Assembly (NCBI GenBank): GCA_937891015.1
Contig: CALAPY010000023.1
Coordinates: 1-23,205, forward strand
Source of the DNA: UBA2108 sp002713215
GTDB taxonomy: Bacteria; Bacteroidota; Bacteroidia; Flavobacteriales_G; Salibacteraceae
Direction: 5' to 3'
DNA: 23,205 nt
Shown here piece by piece: positions 1 through 6,999 of this stretch. Below the pieces are notes generated by a model that made no database searches, had not been told where the DNA came from, and saw only the letters and a program-made list of their open reading frames with translations. Positions within the stretch are counted from its first letter, which is position 1. Each line of letters opens with the position of its first letter. Made by a program: the position numbers and the translations under genes.

Positions 1-2270
1 AGTTTGACTATACCACAGAAAGTAAATACGATGCCCTCAATAGAGTAACCCTCTTGACCCTTCCCGAAAACGTTAATGGGAGCAGTAAGGAAATAGAACC
101 TACCTACAATAGAGCCGGAGGGTTAGAAAAGGTAAGTTACGATGGAGAAGAATACGTAAAAGAGATTTCCTACAATGCCAAAGGGCAGCGCATTTTACTT
201 GCCCAGGGCAACGATACCATGACGAGGTATGCCTATGACGAAAAGACCTTTCGATTGAAACGCCAACGGACTGAAAAATTCACTAAAACCCAAGTCTACC
301 AAACCATAACCTATACCCCCCAGAGTGGAACCAACAAAGAAGACACAGGCTACGACTACGATTTGGTAGGCAACATTCTAAAAATACTAGAAAGGAGAAC
401 CGATTGCGGTATAGCAGGAAGCACCCTTGGTGCAGACAAACTAGATAGAGACTTTACCTACGACCCGTTGTATCGATTGAGAACCGCTACAGGAAGAGAA
501 AGCGATACCCAACAAAAGAACGACTACCTCTATACGACAGCTCCGGCCCCTGGAAGCCCCAATGCCGATAACGTAAGAGCTTATACCCGGAAGTACGAGT
601 ACGATGAAATAGGGAACGTAGAGCAAATGAAGCACATAGCTACCGGTAATAGTTTTACCAGAGACTTTGTATACAACACCAATCAAAACACACTAAAGGA
701 AATAGACACAGCCGCTTCTACATTAATCCAGGATTTTACCTATGACAATACCGGCAACCAACTCACAGCAGGAGACAATAGGTATTACGAATGGACTGCA
801 GGGAACAACCTACTCATATACAAAAACCAGGCAGGCGCTGCAGACCCTACGATTTATGCCCAGTATGAATATTCGGGCATGAACAGGGTAAGCAAAATGG
901 TGAGAACCGGAACTGCTCAAAACCCGATCTACGAAAGGACGATCTACATAGACGGAGTCTTTGAATACCACATACTGGAAAACGGAACCACCTATGAGAA
1001 GAACTACGTACACGTAATGGACGACAAAAGCCGGATAGCAATGGTACGAGTAGGCGATAAGTTTCCAGACGATATAGAAGAGGAAGTGGTTTACATATTG
1101 GAGAACCAGATTAGTTCCAGTACAGCGAGGTTAAAGGCCAATGGGACGGTAATAGATAGAGAGGAATACTATCCATTTGGAGACAGTAGTCTACGAACCT
1201 TTGAAAAGAAGAGGTATCGGTATGTTGGAAAGGAGAAAGACCTGGAGTCAGGACTTTATTACTATGGAGCGAGGTATTACGCAGCCTGGACTTGTCGATT
1301 TATTAGTGTGGATCCACTGGCAGATAAATTTACAGATTTAACCCCCTACAACTATGCAGGAGATAAACCAATCAATAAAGTAGACATTGATGGACTGCAG
1401 GAAGACAAGAGACAGCCAACTCCAAGTGGTGATTCTGGAGGCGATGGTTCAAAAGGTACTGGCTCAGGAGGTTCGGAAGTAAATGCCATTAGAGTCGAGG
1501 TGCATCTGGTTAAAAAAGGGGAAAGTGTTTGGGAAATAGCAGAAAAATCGGCGGGTTTAAATGCTTCTAATGCGAGAATCAATAAAATGAAAGACCAAAT
1601 TATTGAGATGAATCGTTTAGGTAAAGATGGTCAAATCCAACCTGGGGATAATTTAATAGTACCAGAATCGCCATTGACAAGGCTAAACAGATCTCGTGCA
1701 AGTTCACAAAATCAGGAACGATCGGAATATGTGACGAAATTAGAAGACCCGTTATACTATTCATTTGCAGATGGAAGTTTATCAGGTGGTTCAACAAACC
1801 TTGATACGCTTACTGTAGAACCACCCACTTTTGTTGGGGGCACCGACCCTGTAGACCTAGGCACGTCGAAAAACCCGGCTACCGACATCATTAACAGATT
1901 AGCACAGATAGTTTATTCTGGAGGGACCTTAGATGATTTAATAAAACCTGGATCTGAGATAGATGAAAGTTTGATTGATGACATAGGAGAAGCATTAGGT
2001 GGTAGTTATTATGGAACTGATGAGGCGTATGCTGGCTCCTATGCTGGAAGCTCTGTTAAACTAGTAACTTATAAAACAAATACAAGTACATTTTCATATT
2101 TACGTCCAAAAACATACGCATTAGATAACTTAAACCCCAGGTTAAATCAATTTAAACATAGGTACGCAATTCAAGCCTTTAACACAGAGGATAAAATCAT
2201 GTTTGAATTAAGATTTAAAGATAAAGCGGCTCGAAAAAAAGCTATACTTCAATTAACTTCTTCACAATGA
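1..2270 (+). CDS. Rhs/YD-repeat protein with LysM domain and variable C-terminal tip (5' end outside window)
   Basis: The reading frame is open from the left edge (first codons read FDYTTESKYDALNRVT), so this is the 3' part of a longer gene and the TTG at 54 is not its start. Seen in order: YD/Rhs repeats such as YDALNRVT, YDEIGNV and YDNTGNQ (nt 1-850); the Rhs-associated core from EEYYPFGDSS through KKRYRYVGKEKDLESGLYYY and SVDPLADKF to DIDG (about nt 1160-1396); a Gly/Ser-rich linker (about nt 1420-1480); a LysM domain with KKGESVWEIAEK and QPGDNLIVP (about nt 1497-1665); and about 200 residues I cannot assign. In this family the repeats form a shell around a C-terminal effector released after the core. 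A toxin role for the tip is inferred from architecture, not from a recognised active site. The stop overlaps the next gene by ATGA. The last ~600 nt are clearly more AT-rich than the repeats. Confidence 0.9.
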   Translation, partial: FDYTTESKYDALNRVTLLTLPENVNGSSKEIEPTYNRAGGLEKVSYDGEEYVKEISYNAKGQRILLAQGNDTMTRYAYDEKTFRLKRQRTEKFTKTQVYQTITYTPQSGTNKEDTGYDYDLVGNILKILERRTDCGIAGSTLGADKLDRDFTYDPLYRLRTATGRESDTQQKNDYLYTTAPAPGSPNADNVRAYTRKYEYDEIGNVEQMKHIATGNSFTRDFVYNTNQNTLKEIDTAASTLIQDFTYDNTGNQLTAGDNRYYEWTAGNNLLIYKNQAGAADPTIYAQYEYSGMNRVSKMVRTGTAQNPIYERTIYIDGVFEYHILENGTTYEKNYVHVMDDKSRIAMVRVGDKFPDDIEEEVVYILENQISSSTARLKANGTVIDREEYYPFGDSSLRTFEKKRYRYVGKEKDLESGLYYYGARYYAAWTCRFISVDPLADKFTDLTPYNYAGDKPINKVDIDGLQEDKRQPTPSGDSGGDGSKGTGSGGSEVNAIRVEVHLVKKGESVWEIAEKSAGLNASNARINKMKDQIIEMNRLGKDGQIQPGDNLIVPESPLTRLNRSRASSQNQERSEYVTKLEDPLYYSFADGSLSGGSTNLDTLTVEPPTFVGGTDPVDLGTSKNPATDIINRLAQIVYSGGTLDDLIKPGSEIDESLIDDIGEALGGSYYGTDEAYAGSYAGSSVKLVTYKTNTSTFSYLRPKTYALDNLNPRLNQFKHRYAIQAFNTEDKIMFELRFKDKAARKKAILQLTSSQ

Positions 2271-2848
2271 AAATAAAACTAATTTTAATTCAATTTGGCT
2301 GGATCGTTTCTTCCTGTTTTCCAATTTCTAATAACTCGAAAATTACCTTGGACGAAGTTCTTTCTGTTGATTGTGATGGGGAAGGTTTAACATTACCAAG
2401 TGAGAATTTATTTTCATCAGAAGAATTTACAAAATATTCAACTAGATTTTATCATAGCGCAGATGATTTTCAGACATACTTTGATACTACAAAGCAGGAT
2501 ATACAAGAATTAATCAAAATACAACGAGAATTTGAAAGAATTAAAGACCAAAAAACATACAAGGATGATATAGGGAGTAAACCATTTAGTTTCAATTCTG
2601 GTGGAATTAGAAACGTACGACCTGATGATTTTAATTCGGAAGATTCTACTGCTTATTATATTTTTCAATGTCACCCTTTGGTATACAAGGAATACGAACA
2701 CAGACTTTTTATCATATATAATTCAAATGGAAAAAACTTCTACATGATAAATCTGTACCTCAAAAACGAAAATATTATTAAGTGCTACAAAAGTGAAGGA
2801 ATTAGGTTTGGTAAGTTAGATTTTAAAAATATAGGTGATAATTTATAA
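2267..2848 (+). CDS. small lipoprotein, candidate immunity protein of the Rhs tip
   Basis: This encodes a 193-aa protein I do not recognise by family. The N-terminus is a short lipoprotein signal with lipobox V-S-S-C (Cys17), so the mature protein would be membrane-anchored, probably facing the periplasm. The remainder is charged, Phe/Tyr/Asn-rich and has no further membrane segment. The ATG overlaps the Rhs stop as ATGA, the usual geometry for translational coupling. A small gene directly behind an Rhs tip is most often the cognate immunity gene, so an immunity role is inferred from position. An envelope location would suit a tip acting outside the cytoplasm. Base composition is AT-rich (18 G/C in the 60 bases 2521-2580), like the tip and unlike the Rhs repeats. 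It could instead be an unrelated lipoprotein. Confidence 0.75.
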   Translation: MKIKLILIQFGWIVSSCFPISNNSKITLDEVLSVDCDGEGLTLPSENLFSSEEFTKYSTRFYHSADDFQTYFDTTKQDIQELIKIQREFERIKDQKTYKDDIGSKPFSFNSGGIRNVRPDDFNSEDSTAYYIFQCHPLVYKEYEHRLFIIYNSNGKNFYMINLYLKNENIIKCYKSEGIRFGKLDFKNIGDNL

Positions 2849-2982
2849 GGCAAATTTTCCATCTAGGAATTGAGATAAATGAACGGTGTTTGGAGGCCAG
2901 GATCTTTTAATCACCATTTTACACTAAATCCACTTAAAATGAAGTATTATGGTAAAAGTCAATAATAATATTTAATGCTTTT
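2849..2982. other. intergenic debris, no recognisable gene
   Basis: AT-rich spacer after the first lipoprotein gene. All frames are closed or give only very short products. No convincing promoter or terminator hairpin was seen. It may be residue of earlier tip exchange. Confidence 0.3.
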
Positions 2983-3339
2983 TTGGAATCCACTTTCCAA
3001 CGTAAGGTTTGGAAGGTTGTCAATCCCTTGCTTGATAAACTTAATCAATCTAGGTTTTCAACCGACAGTTTTGTTGGCAAGGGGCTGGGAATAGATGTTT
3101 TTTTAAAACTAAAAGATAATGATTTCATATTGTACCTTTCAATACAAAGCGATAGCTTATTTATTGGAAATTATTCTGTTATTCAGGGGTTAGGTGAAAA
3201 GGGCAAGCTGGTAGAAGAAGAGCTTGTTTTTGATAAACAGGAACTGTCTGATTACAACCATAAAAGCCGAATGGGGTTTTTTAGAAGAAAGGTTGTTTCC
3301 AGAAGAGAGTTAAGAGGGGAGGGGTTAATCAGTCAATAA
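2983..3339 (+). CDS. hypothetical protein or gene fragment (weak)
   Basis: An open frame of 118 codons starting at TTG, with no upstream in-frame ATG before a stop at 2953. The middle (V-F-L-K-L-K, F-I-L-Y-L-S-I-Q-S) has the alternating hydrophobic pattern of beta strands and looks like real protein. The C-terminal end is Arg/Gly-rich and less natural. There is no signal peptide and no family is recognised. It lies between two Rhs tip/lipoprotein pairs. It may be a remnant of a displaced immunity or tip gene that has lost its start, or a small intact gene using TTG. Confidence in any product is low. Confidence 0.35.
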   Translation: MESTFQRKVWKVVNPLLDKLNQSRFSTDSFVGKGLGIDVFLKLKDNDFILYLSIQSDSLFIGNYSVIQGLGEKGKLVEEELVFDKQELSDYNHKSRMGFFRRKVVSRRELRGEGLISQ

Positions 3340-3458
3340 CAGGGTCTTGAGCCTTGCTCTAGCCTTTCAGTAATTAAACCGAACCCTAAAATGGTGATAC
3401 AAGACTCAATATGTGTGGAGCTTATGTCTAAAGATAGCATAATGTTGAGATATAGATA
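3340..3458. other. short spacer with a 22-codon open frame
   Basis: Spacer between the hypothetical frame and the Rhs-core remnant. It contains a 22-codon ATG frame (3391-3459, starting MVIQDSIC) whose TAA shares one base with the ATG at 3459. It is too short to call a gene and may be decayed coding sequence. Confidence 0.25.
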
Positions 3459-3575
3459 ATGTTCATTAAAGATGCCTTTAAGTGTACCAAACCTGTGCAA
3501 AAGAAGCGATACCGATACGTAGGCAAGGAAAAGGATTTGACCTCGGTGACACAGTTAGGATGGGTGATGTTATAA
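3459..3575 (+). pseudogene. Rhs core remnant (orphan tip junction)
   Basis: A 38-codon frame from ATG 3459 to TAA 3573-3575. At 3501-3539 it encodes KKRYRYVGKEKDL, identical over 13 residues to the core of the large Rhs gene (1206-1244). Ten of the 13 codons differ between the two copies, all synonymously, so this is an old, once-functional Rhs relative and not a recent duplication or chance. Similarity stops after that Leu: the expected ESGLYYYGARYY...DIDG part of the core is missing, and the next recognisable sequence is the C-terminal half of an M23 peptidase in a different frame. The simplest reading is a displaced Rhs tip that suffered a deletion plus frameshift. Confidence 0.75.
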
Positions 3576-3727
3576 TGGAATCAGGAAATACAGGAAACAG
3601 TACTGGACCACATTTACATTATGAGGTAATTCAAACAGAGCATCAACCCACAGATGCTGCATTTTTTGGAAATTTAGATATAAGGTATGCTCCTACCGCA
3701 CTTTCAGATTTAATACAGAGACAATGA
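3482..3727 (+). pseudogene. truncated M23 (LytM-type) metallopeptidase tip
   Basis: An 81-codon frame opening at GTG 3482. From about residue 22 it reads GDTVRMGD, then SGNTGNSTGPHLHYEV, which is the C-terminal signature of M23 zinc endopeptidases that cut peptidoglycan cross-bridges; the HxH pair is at residues 44 and 46. The N-terminal half of the domain, with the first zinc His and Asp (HxGxD motif), is absent, so it should be inactive. The first ~18 residues are an out-of-frame reading of the Rhs-core remnant. An M23 domain behind an Rhs core fits a peptidoglycan-cutting effector tip. The stop overlaps the next lipoprotein gene by ATGA, as in the intact Rhs/lipoprotein pair upstream. Confidence 0.75.
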
Positions 3728-4224
3728 TAAAAGCATGCGTAAAGCTATTATTGCTATCAACTTTCACTTTCACTATTACAATGTGTAATAATGACGAGCC
3801 AGAAGCTAAATTAGTAACGATTAGAAATGATTCACTAGTATTAGAGTTAGTTCAAAGGGAGGTTCTTTTGGAAGTTTTAGAACAAGGGCTATTTGAATCA
3901 AAAAAAACATTGGTTGAAAGGGTCAATAGATTTGACAAAAACAAGTCTGATACTTTAATAACATTCTCAAGCCTAAAAGACACTGTAAGCATACTTAAAG
4001 CAAACGGCAACCTTATACTTATTAAATTTTATGTTTCTGATCCAAGAGTTAAAATTGGGTTTTTAAAGATTGGTTCTAAGCTTGAGTTAAATAAGGACAT
4101 GGTTCCAAACGATTTTACCGGACATGTGTTATTTTCAGGCACTGAGGGCCTTAATGTTTTTAACTTAACTGTAGGGAATGGAGATCTTAAAAAAATTAAA
4201 TACCAATTGGATTATTTGGATTAA
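3724..4224 (+). CDS. small exported protein, candidate immunity lipoprotein of the M23 tip
   Basis: A 166-aa protein with an N-terminal hydrophobic segment (residues 7-20) followed by Cys21. It is lipoprotein-like, but the residue before Cys is Met (T-M-C), which is unusual for a lipobox. The mature part is Lys/Val/Leu/Asp-rich with no recognised domain. Its ATG overlaps the M23 fragment stop by four bases. Immunity proteins against peptidoglycan-cutting effectors must act in the periplasm, which suits an exported protein; this role is inferred from position. The frame is intact although its partner is broken, as expected if orphan immunity genes are retained for protection. Confidence 0.65.
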   Translation: MIKACVKLLLLSTFTFTITMCNNDEPEAKLVTIRNDSLVLELVQREVLLEVLEQGLFESKKTLVERVNRFDKNKSDTLITFSSLKDTVSILKANGNLILIKFYVSDPRVKIGFLKIGSKLELNKDMVPNDFTGHVLFSGTEGLNVFNLTVGNGDLKKIKYQLDYLD

Positions 4225-4358
4225 CGTATTCATGGAGGCAAACCATTAATACAGGCTACTAGGGCTAAAAGCTGCTCTTGATTTTACTCATGGTGAATCC
4301 CGTCCATTAACGTGGCCACTGATGAAGTCAAGTGAACTTTGGTTAAAATAGTTATGGA
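4225..4358. other. intergenic, nothing recognised
   Basis: No frame longer than about 20 codons, no clear promoter consensus and no terminator hairpin. Possibly decayed sequence of the tip array. Confidence 0.3.
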
Positions 4359-4514
4359 ATGAATGATTATAAGTTATGTATTTTAATTTTTACTCTGTTA
4401 ATCGGTGGATGCGATTATTGTGATGATAGGCTTGTGGTTAATAATGAATACAATTATGCTATAGCGGTTGAGTATTATTCTGACAGGATACCAACTAATT
4501 CAAAACGTATTTAG
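4359..4514 (+). CDS. 51-aa lipoprotein, possibly truncated
   Basis: A short frame from ATG 4359 to TAG 4512-4514. It has a clear lipoprotein signal: hydrophobic C-I-L-I-F-T-L-L-I then the lipobox I-G-G-C (Cys18), followed by a mature part of about 33 residues (DYCDDRLVVNNEYN...). The mature part is very short, so this may be the N-terminal stub of a longer lipoprotein cut by a premature stop. The stop is immediately followed by the ATG of the next gene with no gap, suggesting co-translation. The signal peptide and lipobox make chance unlikely; the role is unknown. Confidence 0.6.
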   Translation: MNDYKLCILIFTLLIGGCDYCDDRLVVNNEYNYAIAVEYYSDRIPTNSKRI

Positions 4515-5213
4515 ATGAAAACATTTTTTTACTTAGCGCTTGCAAACATTGGAGTATTTTTTGCCTCATTACATGAAAGTCTATATGCGCAAAAATGTGA
4601 TATGGTTTATGGAAATTATAAGGCAGTTAGTTATTGTGAAGAATTATACCCAGAAATGATCAATGCTGAAGCTAATAAGTTCATTAATCAAAAAATTGGT
4701 ATTTCTCAGGATACGGTTGAAGGCCAAAGAATCCAAAAGATTAGAAAATCCATAGAAAATAATTATCCAAATGTCAATAAAGCTTTTCTTTGGACAATTA
4801 CTGAAAAGTCTATAACATATAGTTCCAAGACACTTTCCGAAGACACCATTTTTCAAATTAAGGCCTTCAATGATGAGATATGGGTTGGGTTTCTAATTTT
4901 ATTCTCAAGTTCAAGTGATGATGCCATTATATTGTTGGATCACGATTTTCAATCTGAAGATCATTTTTCCTTTTATGGAAAACTTGAGATTTCCAATTCT
5001 GAGGTATATGCATTTGAGTACATCTCAATTTCCGATGGGATGCAATCCTATTATCTATACGAATCTGAATTTAGACAACTATATAAGGCAAGTCCTGGAT
5101 ATAATTCTTGTGATTTAGACCTCTCCTCAATTAACCTAAAAAATGGAAAGATTAACTGTGAATTAGAAAGTAAGAAAATTGGTTTGAAATTGACTTTAGT
5201 GAATAAGCCATAA
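4515..5213 (+). CDS. secreted protein of unknown function
   Basis: A 232-aa protein with a signal peptide: a hydrophobic run to Leu23, then Y-A-Q with likely cleavage after Ala25. The mature part contains several Cys (near residues 28, 41, 199 and 215) that could form disulphides, and alternates charged and aromatic stretches typical of beta-rich exported proteins. No family is recognised. It starts directly after the stop of the 51-aa lipoprotein gene and ends in a strong hairpin terminator, so the two form the last unit of the Rhs-tip island. It may be a further immunity-like cargo gene, but only its position suggests that. Confidence 0.75.
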   Translation: MKTFFYLALANIGVFFASLHESLYAQKCDMVYGNYKAVSYCEELYPEMINAEANKFINQKIGISQDTVEGQRIQKIRKSIENNYPNVNKAFLWTITEKSITYSSKTLSEDTIFQIKAFNDEIWVGFLILFSSSSDDAIILLDHDFQSEDHFSFYGKLEISNSEVYAFEYISISDGMQSYYLYESEFRQLYKASPGYNSCDLDLSSINLKNGKINCELESKKIGLKLTLVNKP

Positions 5214-5247
5214 AAAGCTTAAGCATTATTATATGCTTCAGCTTTTT
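5212..5247 (+). terminator. strong hairpin terminator
   Basis: Fifteen-base arms 5212-5226 and 5233-5247 pair with one mismatch around the six-base loop TATTAT. The arms begin with AAAAA and end with TTTTT, so the structure can work on both strands. The stem overlaps the stop codon of the secreted 232-aa gene and closes the accessory region. Confidence 0.75.
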
Positions 5248-5505
5248 ATTTACTAAAATGATTAGACTTCTTACATAATTTGGATTGTTTGTTTGCGCAT
5301 ACTTCATTATCAAGACAGGAATTGGGCTCCTAATCAAGGAGTTATAAAGTTGGCAGGGGCCTTAAACAATCAAATAATAACCAAAATTAAAAACCAAGAA
5401 AGTTACATAGCCCATAAACCCTGGGTACGTATCCTTCAAAACTAATTACGATTTAAAGAATCATAACCATCAATGTATTAAACATAAAAACAACATTTTT
5501 GCCCT
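5248..5505. other. spacer between accessory island and dehydrogenase gene
   Basis: AT-rich, no credible frame. It must hold the promoter of the downstream dehydrogenase. CATTTTTG a few bases before the ATG differs by one base from the Bacteroidota TAnnTTTG element, but I see no matching TTTG upstream at the expected spacing. Confidence 0.3.
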
Positions 5506-6450
5506 ATGAAAGGCAAAGTTCTTTTTATTGATTCTGTTCACCCAGTTCTTAAGGAAGAGCTCGAAAGTGATGGTTGGAAATGCGATTGGCATGTACATAA
5601 ATCGAAGGCAGAAATTGAGGCCGAAATTGGTGAGTACGATGGAATTGTAATCCGTTCAAAATTTACTATGGACAGGCAAATGATTGACTTATCAATGAAT
5701 TTGAAATTTATTGCACGGTCGGGAGCCGGATTGGAGAATATTGATGTTGAATACGCTGAGAAGAAAGGTATTCTTATTATCAATTCGCCAGAAGGAAATC
5801 AGGATGCCGTTGGAGAACAGGCACTCGGTATGCTGTTGAGCCTGTTTCAAAAGTTGAACAAAGCAGATAGCGAAGTTCGAAGTGGAGTTTGGGACCGCGA
5901 GGGGAACCGTGGAATAGAACTCAAGGGAAAAGCCGTTGGTATTGTCGGATTTGGGCACATGGGGAGCGCTTTTGCGCAACGACTTAAGGGATTTGAATGT
6001 GAAGTATTGGCCTACGACAAATACAAAAAAGGTTTCTCAAATGAGTGGGTGAAAGAGGTAGAGCTTAAAGAACTTCAGGCTCAATCGGACGTAATTAGTT
6101 TCCATGTTCCATTAACCGAGGAGACCCACTATTACTTTAATGCAGATTTTATTTCAAAGTGCAGGAAGCCGGTTTATTTGATTAATACTGCACGGGGGAA
6201 GGTGGTTAATACTGAAGATTTGGTTGAGGGACTAAAAAACAATCAAGTTCTCGGTGCGTGCCTGGACGTGTTGGAGTATGAGAGTGCTGCATTCGATAAT
6301 GAGGGTGTGGCTAACTCTTCGGAAGCCCTCACTTATTTACTTAAGTCTGATAAAGTTATTTTGTCTCCACATGTTGCCGGTTGGACCAAAGAGAGTTACG
6401 TGAAGCTAAGTTTGTTTTTGCTTGAAAAAATCAGGGCCAATTTTAGCTGA
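5506..6450 (+). CDS. NAD-dependent D-2-hydroxyacid dehydrogenase (phosphoglycerate dehydrogenase-like)
   Basis: A 314-aa cytosolic oxidoreductase of the D-isomer-specific 2-hydroxyacid dehydrogenase family. The Rossmann motif G-F-G-H-M-G lies at residues 148-153, with Asp171 at the end of the following strand, favouring NAD over NADP. The catalytic triad is visible as Arg230 (NTARG), Glu257 (LDVLE) and His289 (SPHVAGW). There is no C-terminal ACT domain, so it is the short form. In Bacteroidota this form is usually called phosphoglycerate dehydrogenase (SerA, first step of serine synthesis), but the substrate cannot be fixed from sequence and no serC or serB lies nearby. It converges with the next gene, their coding ends overlapping by 8 bases. 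Confidence 0.9.
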   Translation: MKGKVLFIDSVHPVLKEELESDGWKCDWHVHKSKAEIEAEIGEYDGIVIRSKFTMDRQMIDLSMNLKFIARSGAGLENIDVEYAEKKGILIINSPEGNQDAVGEQALGMLLSLFQKLNKADSEVRSGVWDREGNRGIELKGKAVGIVGFGHMGSAFAQRLKGFECEVLAYDKYKKGFSNEWVKEVELKELQAQSDVISFHVPLTEETHYYFNADFISKCRKPVYLINTARGKVVNTEDLVEGLKNNQVLGACLDVLEYESAAFDNEGVANSSEALTYLLKSDKVILSPHVAGWTKESYVKLSLFLLEKIRANFS

Positions 6451-6997
6451 TCCGTTCAATTCGAATGCGATGGTACCGTTGCAGAACAATGGGATAAAAG
6501 TTTCCAAACCCGTTAATTATTAGGGTAAAGAAGGCCATTAACCAAAACTGCTTAACCACCATTATTCCAAACACCAGCATTAGCAATACAAACCCACCCA
6601 AATGTCCAAACTCGGATTGATGGGATTGGTAAATGAAATTTGTAAGCCCAGAACGGGTTCCATTAAAATATTTTTTGCGATTCTTTTTGCTTCCCCAGAA
6701 AAACAGAAGTAATAAATACCTGAAGTAGGATACGCCAAGAATTCGATAAACCGATTTTAGCTGATCGGCATTTTTAATGGTAAAATAAGAAGCAGGAAGA
6801 AGTTTACTCGTTGGTAAAACGAATCCGACAAAGGCAAAAATTCCAATGCCATATATATTGGCTAAAAAAGCCACCACCAATGATTCACCGACTTTAAAAT
6901 CATAGTTATAAGTCCGTATAATATCCAGGGTCAGGTCTATGAAGAAGTATGCTATTACCATAGAGAGGCACACAAATACAACCCTTTTGATTAGCAC
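6443..6997 (-). CDS. small integral membrane protein, CrtO-like acyltransferase candidate
   Basis: A 184-aa protein with four predicted membrane segments (about residues 5-22, 42-62, 90-101 and 133-162). The conserved-looking parts are S-H-Q-S-E-F-G-H (124-131) and N-F-Y-P-I-V-L-Q-R-Y-H-R-I-R (166-179). The latter resembles the N-x-P-I-I-x-V-Q-R-Y-N-R-P-R end of staphylococcal glycosyl-4,4'-diaponeurosporenoate acyltransferase (CrtO), and the former its xxExxH segment. On that basis a membrane acyl-transfer role is possible, but this is motif memory only, and no carotenoid genes are near. The stop overlaps the dehydrogenase end; two bases separate the start from the glucosaminidase stop, so it is probably co-transcribed with that gene. 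Confidence 0.7.
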   Translation of the reverse strand: MLIKRVVFVCLSMVIAYFFIDLTLDIIRTYNYDFKVGESLVVAFLANIYGIGIFAFVGFVLPTSKLLPASYFTIKNADQLKSVYRILGVSYFRYLLLLFFWGSKKNRKKYFNGTRSGLTNFIYQSHQSEFGHLGGFVLLMLVFGIMVVKQFWLMAFFTLIINGFGNFYPIVLQRYHRIRIERIS

Positions 6998-6999
6998 GG

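Noticed and set aside
441..686. 81-codon minus-strand frame inside the Rhs gene
   Set aside because: It lies antisense to a clear coding repeat region, as do 810-1013, 847-1041 and 1352-1582, with no protein-like features of its own.
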